From contig JAHWDD010000008.1 of NCBI GenBank assembly GCA_023897205.1, positions 1,860,001 through 1,924,000 of the forward strand: 64,000 nucleotides of DNA. Direction: 5' to 3'. The stretch comes from Exophiala sp. HKRS030 (Eukaryota > Ascomycota > Eurotiomycetes > Chaetothyriales > Herpotrichiellaceae). The notes under the pieces are model-generated. The model had not been told where the DNA came from and made no database searches. It saw only the letters and a list, made by a program, of their open reading frames with translations. This document shows, in pieces, positions 22,674 through 34,031 of the stretch (position 1 is the stretch's first letter; every line of letters begins with the position of its first letter). Both the position numbers and the translations under genes were made by a program.

Positions 22674-24064
22674 TTATTGTAGAGGTTCGGAGGATGAGGA
22701 AAGTCTGTTAAGATGTAGATAAACATCTGTGCCATATCTAAGATGATAAAGGTCAGTTGGAACTTGGTTTGTAGATTTCAGCGGCACTCACCCTTCCATT
22801 GAAATTAGTTTCAAATCTCCTCCAAAATACCTTGCATATAAACGTGAAATTGGTAACCCGTAACCAAAACCTGCCATAGGAGCTTTGAAATCGCTTTTAT
22901 CGAAACCAGGATCAAGCTCCGGAGTAGTGTCGACAGTAGTGTACATATAAGTCCAAACCAGAGGGATGGCGGATCGAGGGATTCCGCCTCCCTCGTCACT
23001 AATCTTGATAGTGATATCTTCCTTGCCCTCAGCAACAATAACTTTTGTCGTAGGAAACTCCTGCTTTTCTGCACCGTGTGTCTCAACAACCGCTCGCAAA
23101 GAGTTCTTCAATGTCTCGAACAGCATATGTGACAAATGCCCCGGAACGTACATGAAGTTTAAGCTGGGCGAACAAAACAATTGTACCTTTGGCGCTTCGA
23201 ACAATCCGTAATGATCTTCACAAACGAATCTTGCATTTTCGATGGCTTCTTCGGCAAGTTCCTTGACGTTGGTTTTGGTACATATAATGCCGACGTAGTT
23301 GGGATGTTTCTGAGAGGTTTGGTCGGTCAAGGCAATGTGTTGTCCAATGAGCATTCGAATGCCAATACGTGACATATAAAAGCGATCGAGGAATTGTTGT
23401 ATGGATGAGTCGATTTGCATTCTTTGTTGTTTTCGCTTCCACTCATTGATGCCCTGGGCAACAGTTGTGACAACAGCGTCATGTCTTCGTTTGATGGCTT
23501 CAAGGGTACGACTGAACTTCCGGTTGTACTCCGCCAAGGAGGGTGGCCAGTCTTTTCCATCATCAATTCCAGCAAAGTATCTCCTTGAATTCTGGCCATT
23601 TTTGCCATTGCCATTGGTCTCATATTTCAAGCTGGGGTTCCGAGTTGTGGAGGAAAGCCGGTTGGTGCTTTTCTTGGGTGGGTTGAGGAGACGATCTCTT
23701 GTCTCCTTGTCGATTTCAGGTCGAGGTAATGTAGTGATTTCTTCAAATGATTGAGCGTACCAATCCCTGACTTTGGTGATTGAGTCCATTTCATTGAGAC
23801 CGTCAGGTAATTTTCCCAGCTCCTCTACTCGATGCGCAAGACGGACAGGAAGTTCTTCGGATAGGAACTGCGAGGCTCGGAACAGAGTACCTGATTTTCA
23901 CATGAGTTGGCTTGGTCCAGGCCCAACGGTAGAAGCGACGAGTACGTACCTGTAGATGGCTTCTCGCCGAATTGGACCATCTGGCGCAGTGAAACGCCGG
24001 TTGGAGGAAAACTGGCATAATGACCGATGGTCTGAAGAAGCTTCTCAGAGGGTTTCCAAGCCAT
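22674..24064 (-). CDS. PKP1: Mitochondrial pyruvate dehydrogenase kinase (BCKDK/PDK family)
   Basis: Kinase that phosphorylates E1-alpha of the pyruvate dehydrogenase complex and switches it off in the mitochondrial matrix. Exons on the minus strand: 24064-23950, 23890-22792 and 22737-22674; total 1278 bases, 425 residues. The order of motifs is that of the family: FGEKPSTGTLFRASQFLSEE and PVRLAHRVEEL in the N-terminal helical bundle, then the GHKL ATPase boxes HMLFETLKNSLRAVVE (N box), KISDEGGGIPRSA (G1), GFGYGLPISRLYARYFGGDL (G2) and the terminal GYGTDVYLHLNRL. Both introns (23891-23949, 22738-22791) are GT-AG. Yeast has two such kinases, Pkp1 and Pkp2; I cannot tell which this is, and branched-chain kinases share the fold. 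The clear mitochondrial role is inferred from the family; the N-terminus is only weakly presequence-like. Confidence 0.92.
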
Positions 24065-25697
24065 AATGTCGGCTGAGGATCAGGCCCTGCGGCCTGGAAC
24101 TCTGGAGTAACACAATTCGAATGTTGCAAGAGTCAAAGACAAAGAAGACTGAATCGCTGAAACTGGCAATTCGGGAAGACACGAGAGTGAGTGTGAGCGC
24201 GGCACAGTCCGACCTTCTCCGACAAGGACTCGATGGAGAAGGGTGCCGAGGCAGGTAATGGAGGATTCAAAGAGGTCTGTACCGTGTAGCTGCCGGTAGC
24301 AATGGGAGATATGAAGTGGTCAGAAGCTATTGAAAGGTTGGAGCAGGTGAATGAGTCAAAAGACTGTAAAAGGGAGAGCAGTATTGAGAATTGTGTGAAC
24401 AAGTGTAGAGGTGCTGCAGATGACTCGTTATTCGGCTGAGGGACACCTCGGGGGTCCAGGCAAGTGGTATGTTATGGCTTGTTGCTTCTGACCGCAAATG
24501 ATGCTCGGCTGTGGGGAGAAAGAACCAAAGAAAGCATCAGCCACGGGCGCCCGCTTTTCGGAGTCGAGTGATTGTACGGAGCAAGTAGTTAGGGCTATTG
24601 AGAATTTTGAGACTGGAGAGTCGAGAGTCGAGAGGCAGCAGAAAAGCACATGACTGGCAAATCCTCCATCAGGCATGTCCATTGTCAGGTCACCTGAAGA
24701 TCCCGGGAATCTGATTGGCGCCTCGGCTGTGAGGACAAGCTTCCAGCCAGCGACCATCTTGCACTATGGCTTTCTCTCCATCTTTGCACCCAAACTCCCT
24801 TTGCTCCGTCGGTCAACAACCCCTCCTAGGTGCCTTGTAATTGCCTGTGGTCCACCAAGACAAGGGCTTCCACATTCGACAGCTGAATTTGCATGTACCT
24901 AACTTAAATGAAGTGGTTTAAAATGCGAGGTCTGCTCCGTCTCGCGTTAGCATATGGCCCCTTGGGCTTTTGGATCTGGAGCATTTCATCTGTCTGGTCG
25001 CGTGCTCATATTTTCAGTTCTCAACTTCGACGTGTCCATATTCATATTCTATCCGTGACAGTCCCACTCCGAGCGGGAACAGATCGGTAACAAGTTCCGA
25101 ACCCCTGACAGCCGGGTGCATTCGGGTGCATTCTGGTGGAGGGCTTGGGACGCAGCCTCGTGTGTTCTGACTCATGGTTCTTCCAGCAGATCTTACGCAT
25201 GGGATCAAACACAACTTCATCCTCATGCCCAATCACTCTACAGATCAGAGGAGTCGGTGTAGCTCGTTTCGCTGCAATACTTAATGCAATGCGGAGGCGG
25301 GGAAAATTTGTTGCTACAGGTATGGAGAAAACGCGCGGTGTCAAAGCAACACAAGCGATTGACGATAGGCCTGGGTGATGGTCGACGTTCAGAGTCTTGA
25401 AAGTGAATGGAGAAGATCGCAACTATACTGTGGGTTGTTGAGGTCTTCACTTGTCTGACCGACGAGACTTGTTACAAGGCAAGCACGACCGATCGCAATT
25501 GCTCTTCATGTCGCTCCTACCATTACTGTTACTGTTACTGTAACGGTCCCTCCTGCCTTTTGTGCGTGTCATTCATTGCCTTACACCCTTGTTCTCCCTC
25601 TGCGTGATTTTCGTCTTCTTACTCCTGCAACTCTCACACTGTAGGCCAAATCAGAAGTTCAGAACAGACAATCGACAGAATTTCTGGGGTCCTGAGC
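24065..25697. promoter_or_regulatory. Divergent intergenic region, PDK and esterase-like gene
   Basis: 1.6 kb between divergent starts at 24064 (minus) and 25698 (plus). Short frames on both strands look like chance. GAGAGTCGAGAGTCGAGAG near 24616-24634 is a small direct repeat, and GGGTGCATTCGGGTGCATTC at about 25113-25132 is another. TACTGTTACTGTTACTGTAA near 25522-25541 is a trimeric repeat close to the plus-strand gene. Confidence 0.4.
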
Positions 25698-26991
25698 ATG
25701 AGGGGAAGAGCAGACAGCAACCCTCATCCTTCGATCTTTCGACAGCCGGTAGTCCATCGACTCCACCGCGAACTGAGAAACACCTTCTATGGAGTCAGAT
25801 GGTGGCATGTTGCCTACAAGGTTCTGGCGCTGACCTATCTCGGCTTCATGCTATGGGTTGCTAGTTTTCTTTTTCCTGCCGCATCCTCTTGGCTCATTCC
25901 CCGTCATTCCGCAGCCCATTTTCTCGATCTCCAGGCTTTTGAACAGTAAGCTCTTGAGTTTCGCGTTGAACCTGTGTATGAAACTTTCACTAATGTTCAC
26001 AGCTATTTTGCGTCATTCAGAGGCGCCTCGGAGTGTGGCATCCGCGCCCACGATCTGTACTATCATGTCTCTGAGAGTCAACACTCTGGTTCTCCTCTGA
26101 GACCATGCTCCAGTCGAGAGTCGCTTCTAACAGCAATGTCTGGCGGCGGCCGTATCGGATTCGATGCACCTTATATGCCTAGAGGTGAAGTCTACCTGGC
26201 GTCTGTCTCAGCTGTCTGGCTGATATCTTACAGGTTGCAATTATCGTTGGTTCTCCATCGCCGAGATCTGTATGATCTTAGAACGGTTTGACAATTTGAT
26301 CTTCGTTGGCGATGACAGCCTGCTCTCGATTTATAATGGACTCAATATCCTTCTGCGTCAGGACCTTATCTCGGGGGCAATGACGACGGCCAATATGGAC
26401 AAAAGCAATCTTGCCCAGTGCCGCTGCGAAACTCAATTTACCAACGTAGCTTGTTCCAGCCATTTCGTGACCAACAGTGAAGAGATATCGGCGAACATAC
26501 TAGCTGATGAGAGTTCCTACGTATGCCATCGCACTCCTCACGCCTTCTTGCGCATTAGCGGTGCGGCCTTGTCGGCCGTCACTATTAAAACTTTCAAGGC
26601 CATGGTTCCCGCAGTACCACGCTCAAATTACAAGTCTGTCCCCATCTTTGTGTCACTCCAGCCGAGCACCTACACTCAAGATTCTGCTTCGTCAGCTCTT
26701 CTCGAAGTCCTCGCCCTTGCAGATGGGACGAAACGAAAAACTCCAATGCTCTGGATTGGTCCGACTAGCGCAGGTCACATTGAGATCAAAGGTCGCAAAG
26801 GTAACCAAGATATCTGGGACTTTGACATGCACATGGAGAATCTTGCCCGGAGTAATGATATCGAGGTGCTCAAAATGTGGAATATGACCCTTCAAGCCCA
26901 TAGTTGGGATGGACTACGATTCGGGGAACAAGTTGCCGTCACTCAGGCTATGATGCTTATCAACTGGCTTAGTCTGCTTGAATCGAGCTAG
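25698..26991 (+). CDS. GDSL/PC-esterase-like type II membrane protein, probably inactive
   Basis: Exons 25698-25945, 26003-26184 and 26234-26991; 1188 bases, 395 residues. One membrane segment near residues 50-70 (YKVLALTYLGFMLWVASFLF) follows a basic N-terminus, giving a cytosolic N-terminus and lumenal body. The body begins GASECGIRAHDLYYHVSESQ and GFDAPYMPRGCNYRWFS, a pattern of fungal proteins related to plant trichome-birefringence (PC-esterase) acyl esterases that modify wall polysaccharides. The block corresponding to the catalytic GDS reads FVGDDSLLS, which places Asp where the nucleophilic Ser should stand, and the late D-x-x-H block reads DGLRF, with Arg in place of His. If aligned correctly both catalytic residues are missing. 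The splice sites and coding sequence are otherwise intact, so it is more a pseudoenzyme than a pseudogene. Family assignment is from recalled motifs, with moderate certainty. Confidence 0.7.
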
Positions 26992-27487
26992 CACGGTGTG
27001 AGTACAGGCGATGACAATTCGCATTTGAGAAGGTCATGTTCTTCCATCCACGCCTTCCATGAAGGTACTATTTGAGGGACATGTTACTATGCTAGTCTTT
27101 GAGCAGCATGATGGCAATACAAAAGTTTGTGATTATGAACATCGAGGATGAAAAGAATCCTTGTCTGTTGTAAACGTAGCACATGGTCAAAGAGCATTTC
27201 ACAATATTCTGCTCTGACCGGATGGAATCAACCATTTCCAAATCCCAGAAATGCAGGGACGGTCTTTCTGCCTTCGTCCTTCTTCGGCCGGTACATGAGC
27301 CGAGTAGCTCTCTGCCGACTTCAAATGGATATGTGCATAAACACATCCGCAAAGGACATGTCAGTCCAGAATCGATCTAACTCCAACGATTCTGGGATCA
27401 TCAAAGCCTTTCTTCTTTCTCACAGAGAGTCAAGACTTGATTCTCCAGGACACCTCGCCTTTGATTGTTCATTCACAAGTCCAGATC
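26992..27487. other. Convergent 3' regions of the esterase-like gene and LSM1
   Basis: The two genes converge with about 500 bases between stops. Open frames on the plus strand here run antisense into LSM1 and show no domain. Nothing else recognised. Confidence 0.45.
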
Positions 27488-28245
27488 TCAGAAGAGAACC
27501 TCGCCACTATTCTCGATCTCCCCACCCAGGACATGGGCCAGCTTCTTTACGCGCACCTTGTCTCTGGCCCGCCTCTTCTGCTCTAGTAGTTTTTGTGCTC
27601 GGAACACCTCCTCCACATCGCCCTCCACGTATCCGGCTGGCGGCTCGTCGTCCTTGTCCAGGTCAACTTCTCCCAGTAGCAAGACATTCTCGCCTCGGAC
27701 GAGGTATGTGCCGCGCGGGATGTCGCAGTAGAGGTGACGAGCTTGTTGCGATTGAGATGTGTGCGTAGTAGATGGAGCGGTGGAATTGACATCAGAGGAA
27801 GACGCGGGGATGGTGACGAAATAACGTTCCCGCGTGTCGGTCAGCACGAGGTTGGCGAATTGGTCCCACGAGCGAAGTACTCCATGGATTTTGCGTCCAT
27901 CGCGAAGGACAAGTAGTAGTTTTTCTATATTCCCAGAACAATAAGGGTTGTCAGTGAATTGCTTGCGGGTTGGCATTTTCGAGTAGTATCATTTTTACTC
28001 CCATTCTGCAGATTCTGCAGGAGCAGGTGTTGCGGTTGAGGAATGAAAAGAGACAAACTTGCGAGGGCGAGACATACTATCTGTAAGGTCCAGTAATTGA
28101 GCGGCAGTTGTGAACATCTGTGGTGGGAGTTGCGGTGCGCCTTGCGGAGGTGTTCCTGCGAAGACGGGGTTCCCCAGCTGTTGCTGGCCCGGACCTCGTT
28201 GGGGTGACGAGGGGCACCGGCGTCGTTGAGACTAAGATTCTCCAT
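27488..28245 (-). CDS. LSM1: Lsm1, cytoplasmic mRNA-decay Sm-like protein (one-base gap near start)
   Basis: Lsm1 defines the cytoplasmic Lsm1-7 ring that binds deadenylated mRNA with Pat1 and promotes decapping. Exons on the minus strand: 28245-28078 and 27924-27488, with a 153-base intron that is long for this window. The Sm1 motif is continuous across the splice: DLTDKKLLLVLRDGRKI, then GVLRSWDQFANLVLTDT; Sm2 is IPRGTYLVRGENVLLLGEVD. A Ser/Thr-rich insert separates Sm1 and Sm2 (about 25 residues longer than usual). The ATG at 28245 gives MENLSLNDAGAP, the right N-terminus, but in the wrong frame for QLPPQMFTTAAQLLDL. Adding one C in either of two C4 runs (plus-strand GGGG at 28201-28204 or 28211-28214) joins them and gives 201 residues. 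I take this as a sequence error. Confidence 0.9.
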
Positions 28246-29490
28246 TGTTTTTGCCTATGGTAGTTCTGTGCGAAGGAGGGAGCGGATCGTGGGGAGAATA
28301 GATGCGTGATCAAGGTTCTATGGTAGTTGTATTCTTGGAGTCAAGGGTCTGGTTGACGTGTGTTATTCTGCGGTCGACGTGGAGTTCTCGCAACAACGTG
28401 TCTCGCTCATGATCATTCAGGTAGTTCGATTTACGACAATGGTTGGGAAGCCTTGCTGCACGAGTTGAGCCATGCTCCTTACATCGATGAGTAAATTCAA
28501 GACCACAGTTTGGACATTGACTGCTGCCGTGGATCAGGAAAATGGTGCAGGTTGGCCGAACGTCGAAGTGGGCAGGCACGTGTGGGGTAAACCACAAGGC
28601 GATGAAAAAACATCCATCAGCAGGGCTGGCCGCCGTTTGTTTACCATTGCTGACAGTTCTATATCTGGCCTTGTCTGCGAAAGTAACATCACTTGAAGGA
28701 CAACAGTTACGACTTTTGAGATATCTCACCGTCCCTTGCTGGACTACCCGTACACGTTACACAGCGAATGTAGTCAATGAAGCCAGAGACCAGAGCGTGA
28801 GTAGTTAGCTCGCTGGAGAGCGCGGCCGTCGGCACCCGGAAGATCTCTCGGCACAGGGGATGTTGCCCATCCGGTGCCTCAATATGCCTGGAAACATCAT
28901 TAGTCCACATTCCGTTGCCTGCCAATTTCCAATCTTCCACCAACGAGGATATAGCAACTGGCTCTGACGACACCTGAAAAGGTTCCTTGTTGAAGCAAAA
29001 GAACTGATTCTACTATGTCAGATTGGTAAGCTGTGCTCAGATAGGCAGGCTGGGTCAACGATCGCTCATTGACTTCGACACGAGCACCTTCAGCCGCTGG
29101 ACTTAGTTACCTGGAGACGGTTTGAGCCGCCAGGCACGGCGAAGACGCAACGCTACAAGAGGAGCGGGTCAGTCGACCGCGTTGCGCTTTTAGGATCGAG
29201 TAATTTAGTGAACTACCAACGGCGCTCTTCAGGGATTTGATCGTCAAAAGAGTTCAGCTAAGGTAGGAAATAGCCCGGGGCAGTAACTAGCTCTTCGCAA
29301 AAAGGTATATTAATCGAGCTGGGTACAAACAATCAACATGCTTCTGAGATTCATTAAGAGCCTCATCTGATTATTCAAGTTAAAGGCAAGTTGCATCTGT
29401 CAATTACACCTGCTCTCATCCACACGCCCCTTCCCGCGTGTCAAGGTGTGATTTCTTCAATCTCATACCATTCACCACTGCCAGACCACA
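28246..29490. promoter_or_regulatory. Region between LSM1 and the dehydrogenase; TATA-like box
   Basis: Divergent spacing of 1.2 kb. Two minus-strand frames (28310-28729 and 28707-28973) open only from GTG and include a Cys/His cluster (CPNCGLEFTHRCKEH), but no gene structure links them. A TATA-like sequence GGTATATTAAT at about 29304-29314 lies some 180 bases before the dehydrogenase ATG and is the best TATA candidate in this part of the window. Confidence 0.4.
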
Positions 29491-30555
29491 ATGTCCTCCA
29501 TCGTTCACGCATTACGCGAGAAGCGAAACTACCCCAAACCTGTCACACAATCTCTCGCTGGCAAGACAGTCCTCATCACAGGCGCTACCTCAGGTCTCGG
29601 TCTTGAAGCTGCTAAGAAGCTAGTTGCACTCGACGCAGACAAAGTCATCATCACCGCTCGGAATGACAGCAAGGGTCAGATCGCTAAAAAGCAGATTGAA
29701 GAATTTGTCGCTGCCCAGCCTGGACGGACGGGAGGACTGAAATCTCAGCTGATTGTTCTTACATTGGATATGAGCTCGTTTGCTGGAGTGCGCAAGTTCG
29801 TAGACACTCTCAAGGCTCAATTCCCCGTCATCGATGCTGCAATTCTCAACGCAGGAACAATTCTTCCCAAATGGGAACCAAGTGAAGATGGTTGGGAAGG
29901 GATCATTCAAGTCAATGCACTCAGCACGTTTCTGCTTGGACTCCTCCTGACCCCGCTCCTCATTGCAAGCGCAGATTCTGAAAGGGACCCTGCCTACAAG
30001 CCTCATTTGACCTTCGTCTCATCGGACACAGCGTGGTCAATTTCTTCTGCCAAAGAGAAAGCTTGGGCTGAGAGCGAAGACCCCTTAGCGTTCATCACTG
30101 CAGAGCAAAGCTTCCCTGCAGGTGTCCCCGGAATGTCGGCCCAATATGCTCGATCGAAATTCATCCTGGAGTCTATCGTTCGGCAGTGGGCCGTCTTACC
30201 TTTCAACAAGAACGCCGACGGTCAGCCCAAAGTCATTATCAGCACGACATGCCCGGGTATGACCAGGAGTGATCTTGGTCGCTCGGTCGAGAATCCGATT
30301 ATCCGTTTTGTAGCTTGGCTCGTCTTCTTCTTACTCGCTCGAGAAACCGAACAAGGAGCGAACTCCTACATTAGCTCTTTACTGCAGGGCGACAAACTCA
30401 ATGGTGAAATGTGGAAGAACGACATCAAATATCCCCCAGGTGAATGGTTTCAGAGTGAGGAAGGTCGTAAATTGGAGCAGAAGCTGTGGCTAGAGATCAG
30501 GCAGGTGATCTTGAAGGTTGAACCAAGCACGAAACCATTCCTGCTGGAGCAATAG
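29491..30555 (+). CDS. Short-chain dehydrogenase/reductase
   Basis: NAD(P)-dependent oxidoreductase of the classical SDR fold; 354 residues, single exon. The Rossmann signature TGATSGLG (residues about 30-37) binds the cofactor. The motif NAG follows near residue 120, the catalytic Ser is in FVSSDTAWS, and YARSK carries the catalytic Tyr and Lys. ARNDS after the second strand suggests NADP(H) preference (Arg rather than Asp at the end of beta 2). A C-terminal extension with a hydrophobic stretch (RFVAWLVFFLLARE) is a known feature of fungal members acting near membranes. Substrate is unknown. There is no polyketide synthase, peptide synthetase or regulator next to it, so nothing ties it to a metabolite cluster. 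The start is the first ATG after the TATA-like box. Confidence 0.88.
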   Translation: MSSIVHALREKRNYPKPVTQSLAGKTVLITGATSGLGLEAAKKLVALDADKVIITARNDSKGQIAKKQIEEFVAAQPGRTGGLKSQLIVLTLDMSSFAGVRKFVDTLKAQFPVIDAAILNAGTILPKWEPSEDGWEGIIQVNALSTFLLGLLLTPLLIASADSERDPAYKPHLTFVSSDTAWSISSAKEKAWAESEDPLAFITAEQSFPAGVPGMSAQYARSKFILESIVRQWAVLPFNKNADGQPKVIISTTCPGMTRSDLGRSVENPIIRFVAWLVFFLLARETEQGANSYISSLLQGDKLNGEMWKNDIKYPPGEWFQSEEGRKLEQKLWLEIRQVILKVEPSTKPFLLEQ

Positions 30556-31698
30556 GATAGCAGTGCCATTGGCGTAGGCTTGAATAGATGTTTTCAGAGA
30601 TATGGTTCGGAAATGGCGTTAAATATGTATAAATGGAGAACATGGCCTGTCTAATTAGTTGATCCTATATCATTGATGCGCAACGGTCCAAGCCTCAAGG
30701 TGAACGTGCAATTGTCTCTTGTTGAGACCTAACACTCTTTCGCTCTGGTGCATGATATCAAGCTACAATGTTAGTGCCCGAATGGCAATGATAGGCCGAA
30801 TTTACCAGCCTAGGTGATCGGAAACTATTTCGCTCGAGACCTGATCTGGCCAACCTTTGGCGAATCCCACGTTGAGGCCACCAATCACGAAGACTTACCT
30901 ACCTCGAACGCTCGATTTGACAGTCAACACATCGCCGGACATGTACTGATTGCGTGCTGAGGAATCAGGTCTTCCATCTAGCATTGGTGCAGCAGCAGTA
31001 TTGACTTCCGACGACCCGCAATCTCGGAGGTTGAGATAGTGGTGCGTTGAACCACTGCTGACTCCTCATGCGTGCAATAACTTCAAGAAAAATCCTCGAT
31101 ATCCCCGATTGCGTCCAATCACTTCTGCCCAGCGGTAAATCAGCCGATGTGTTGGCAATATCTGACAGGCTCAGAGCTAAGCGGAGAAGCCGCTACTGCA
31201 TGCCACAATTTGCAACAGTTCGTTTGAATAATTTGCACTTTTCATCTGTAAAACATCAACGTTGTTAAAGTTGTCGGGACTTGATGCTGAAATCTCACAT
31301 TTGTCGTGTCTGTATACCTGAACAACAAGGCATTTTGCGAGCCATATCTGGTCGCTAGCAACCACCGAGTCTTCGGGTGGTAAAAATCAACCCCGCAATC
31401 GCCCTGCCGGGCTTATCGATAGCGCCATGACAAACCTTGACTTCGCAAGAGCAATTTCATGAGATCCGTATGTTTTTCGTCGGAATCACATCAAGTGAAC
31501 ACCTCATCTGACGTCTGGGTATAGAGAGATGAAAAGCTGATGTGTCTTGGTGAAGAAGTATAGCGACTGCTACACTTTTCGACAAAAAGAATCGAGTCCA
31601 CTATTCTTCCGAGGTTGTGGCAATAGTAACAAATCCCTACCGCAAGTTGAGAATCCGAAGCTTGATCGTCGACGCCTCCACCGTCACAGTCGAACACC
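30556..31698. other. Intergenic, nothing recognised
   Basis: 1.1 kb between two plus-strand genes with only short overlapping frames on both strands. Presumably the 3' end of the dehydrogenase and the promoter of the zinc-finger-like gene. Confidence 0.4.
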
Positions 31699-32471
31699 AT
31701 GGAACCCTCGACCATGTTTCTCTTCCCAAATGTCAACCCTGTGTTCATGACCCCGGCTTCTTTCCTCGACGCAGTACCACCTCTCACCCGCGGGACCTCA
31801 ACTGCATCATCACCAGCATCCTGTTCAGCAGATACCGATCTCGCCAGTGGCATTCTCGGCGATGGATACGTCCTCGAGTCTCAAGACGGAATCCTAACAA
31901 TACCATTCAGATATCAAGAGGACGCAGACCTACTGTGTCCCTTTCAGATTCTCGACTGTGAGCATGTTTTTGAAGACATTGTCCCTTCAAAATGCATGTC
32001 TTCTCTCATTTTCGTGGCCATGAATTACCCAGTGTGGCAGCATGTTTCCTTTGCGACAATAAATACTTCCAACGACCTGAGGACGATTCTGCCTTGGCTT
32101 GGAACACTATGTTGTCCCACATGGCTCATGATCATTTCCGGAAGGGACAGCATCTCGCAACGGTAAGAACTGACTTTGCCTTGATGAGATGGATGTTCAG
32201 CAAGAGGATCATCAACCAGAGTCAATTTTCAAGGACTCAGCTCGCCCCAGTTCCAACGTATTTGCCCGGCTCGTCGAATAGAAGGAGAGACGTTGTCAGT
32301 CATGGAGAAGTGCCACGTGCACCTTCTGCGCCGGTACCACCCGCGGTACTAGCACACTTTGCCACCGTTGGGTATCAGAATGAACCTTATACTGTCAGCT
32401 CAGGGGCAAGAGCTGAGAGACGGAGGCTAGATGCAACCAGAACAATGATTCGACCAAGGGGCTTTATGTGA
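31699..32471 (+). CDS. Zinc-finger-like fungal protein (one-base gap)
   Basis: Starts at ATG 31699 with a Ser/Thr/Pro-rich segment of about 75 residues. A Cys/His region follows: CPFQILDCEHVFEDI, then FSHFRGHELPSVAACFLCDN, then NTMLSHMAHDHFRKGQ, which is the spacing of a pair of C2H2-like fingers found in many Pezizomycotina proteins that also carry TDFALMRWMFSKRIIN after the fingers, as here. The first half and second half are in different frames. One extra C in the run at 31983-31985 (GTCCCTTC) gives DIVPFKMHVFSHFRGH and a continuous 257-residue protein ending RPRGFM. This is the same kind of gap seen in RPL3 and LSM1. Function unknown; DNA or RNA binding is possible from the fingers only. 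Confidence 0.75.
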
Positions 32472-34031
32472 GGATAGGGTGTGAGCATGAAGTTAGTATG
32501 TGAGGTATCTCAGCTGGCATTGGGAAATATTGCTTTCTGTTGAGCTTTGCTTTGGAGTTAACTTGAACTGATTGGAACCTGGTCTCTTTCCAGCAAGCGA
32601 AGGCGTTGATGTATACTCATTGCGGCATGTTCAGATACCCATCATCAAGCGAGGGAAGCATGTCAGGGAAAGTGCTTTCTTGCTCTTGACGTGTATCAGC
32701 ATGGGGCTTGAGTTCAAGCATTGTATGAGTGTTTCTGGGATTCAAGGAAGTATAATTCGAGGGTCGTCATGCTGAAATGTCGTGTGTAATATAGCGTGCG
32801 GCTCATATTTCGTCCCTCACCAACAGTAATGCAATGGCTCGTGACAAGACAGTTCGAATGATAAGATGCGTGTATGGAACCAGGAAGTGATTCAAGAATA
32901 TTTAAACAAAATTGCGCGGTGGTGCACTTCGGGGTATCTTCATCCTGCAGACCTTACCGTGAAGGCGAAATTCGGGCAGCAGGCAAACAGATGGTTGCCT
33001 GCCGGCACACAGTGCAAACAACTTGGTTGGTCAGAATTTCGTTGCCGAGGGACTGTTGCAACCACACCACAACAGCAGTACGAATCGATCACACGGACTC
33101 GAAGTCGATGGACCCAGTTGAATATTCGTTGGGCGGATAAGATGAAGCAAAGTCGAATAAATTTGCTGCAAAATGGACACAAGTCAGGCCGGTGTTGAGG
33201 AAGAAACACCAAGTGATTACTCGGAAGGTAGATGAGTTTAACAATTCATTGCCCCCTTATCCACGCGTCGTCGATGGCCAATCATAGCCTCTTCGTCGCT
33301 TGAAAAGACTCCACCCACGACAACGGGCAGCCCCTCCAACTACGGAGTACATTTGAAGCAGGAAGAAAGCAAGCCGATATTCTACAGCACTACAATGGTC
33401 CTCCCTTGAAATTTTACTCCGTGTCGTTATGCAAGGGTAAGTGAGACCAGGTATGTGAATAGCCGGCAAAAGTGGCAAGCCACAATTTGAGGAGTAATAT
33501 ATTACTAGACCATACTCCGTTGGCACTGGCGGTCTCTGAATCGTCAATCAGAGTAGCAAGGGGTCCACCAAAATCGACAGGGAGTAAAATTTCAAGAGAG
33601 GACCATTGTAGTTTCATAGACTTGTGTACTCCGCCAGTCATGTTGTGTTGCGCTTCCGCAATGGCCTGCTTTTGTGCATCCCCATTTGTACTTATGGCTG
33701 TAGAAACATTGTCAGCAGCGCTCATCAACATGACTCTCATATCAGGTGAATGCGTAACTCGTCATCAGACAGCAGTTGGTACAATTTGTATATCTTCAAA
33801 GAATTTCAGAACAGGTCTGTGTGAAATTGTGCTTCATCAAATGGATTGTAAAAGAGAATTAAAGAAGAAAAGACCACGTACCGTTTGTGATGAGACTTGG
33901 AGAGTATCTGAAAGGTCGTTGAGTCTGATGACTTTTTAGCCCATGGTAGAAGGCCGTGGGACTTTGACCCTCGGGACCAAGATATTCTTGCATGTAGACA
34001 CCACTTTCAAGTCTATGGGATCGTGGTGAAG
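32472..34031. other. Gene-free region with an inverted-repeat element
   Basis: No supported gene in 1.5 kb. The plus-strand frame at 33472-33939 is the interior of the inverted repeat and its flank, not a gene. The region holds the small inverted-repeat structure at 33347-33632 described separately. Confidence 0.5.
33347..33632. repeat. MITE-like inverted repeat
   Basis: Arms at 33390-33420 and 33581-33611 are inverted copies of 31 bases with one mismatch (both contain ACAATGGTCCTC and AAATTTTACTCC). About 160 bases lie between them. Outside the arms, GGAGTAC at 33347 and GTACTCC at 33626 form a further inverted pair. The total of about 290 bases, without coding capacity, fits a miniature inverted-repeat transposable element. 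No target-site duplication is evident, and only one copy is in this window. Confidence 0.55.

Noticed and set aside
28310..28973. Two minus-strand frames with a Cys/His cluster (CPNCGLEFTHRCKEH)
   Set aside because: Both open only from GTG, not ATG, and I found no splice that unites them into a zinc-finger gene.
29491..30555. Secondary-metabolite cluster around the short-chain dehydrogenase
   Set aside because: Neighbours are Lsm1 and a zinc-finger-like protein; no backbone enzyme, transporter or cytochrome P450 is in reach.
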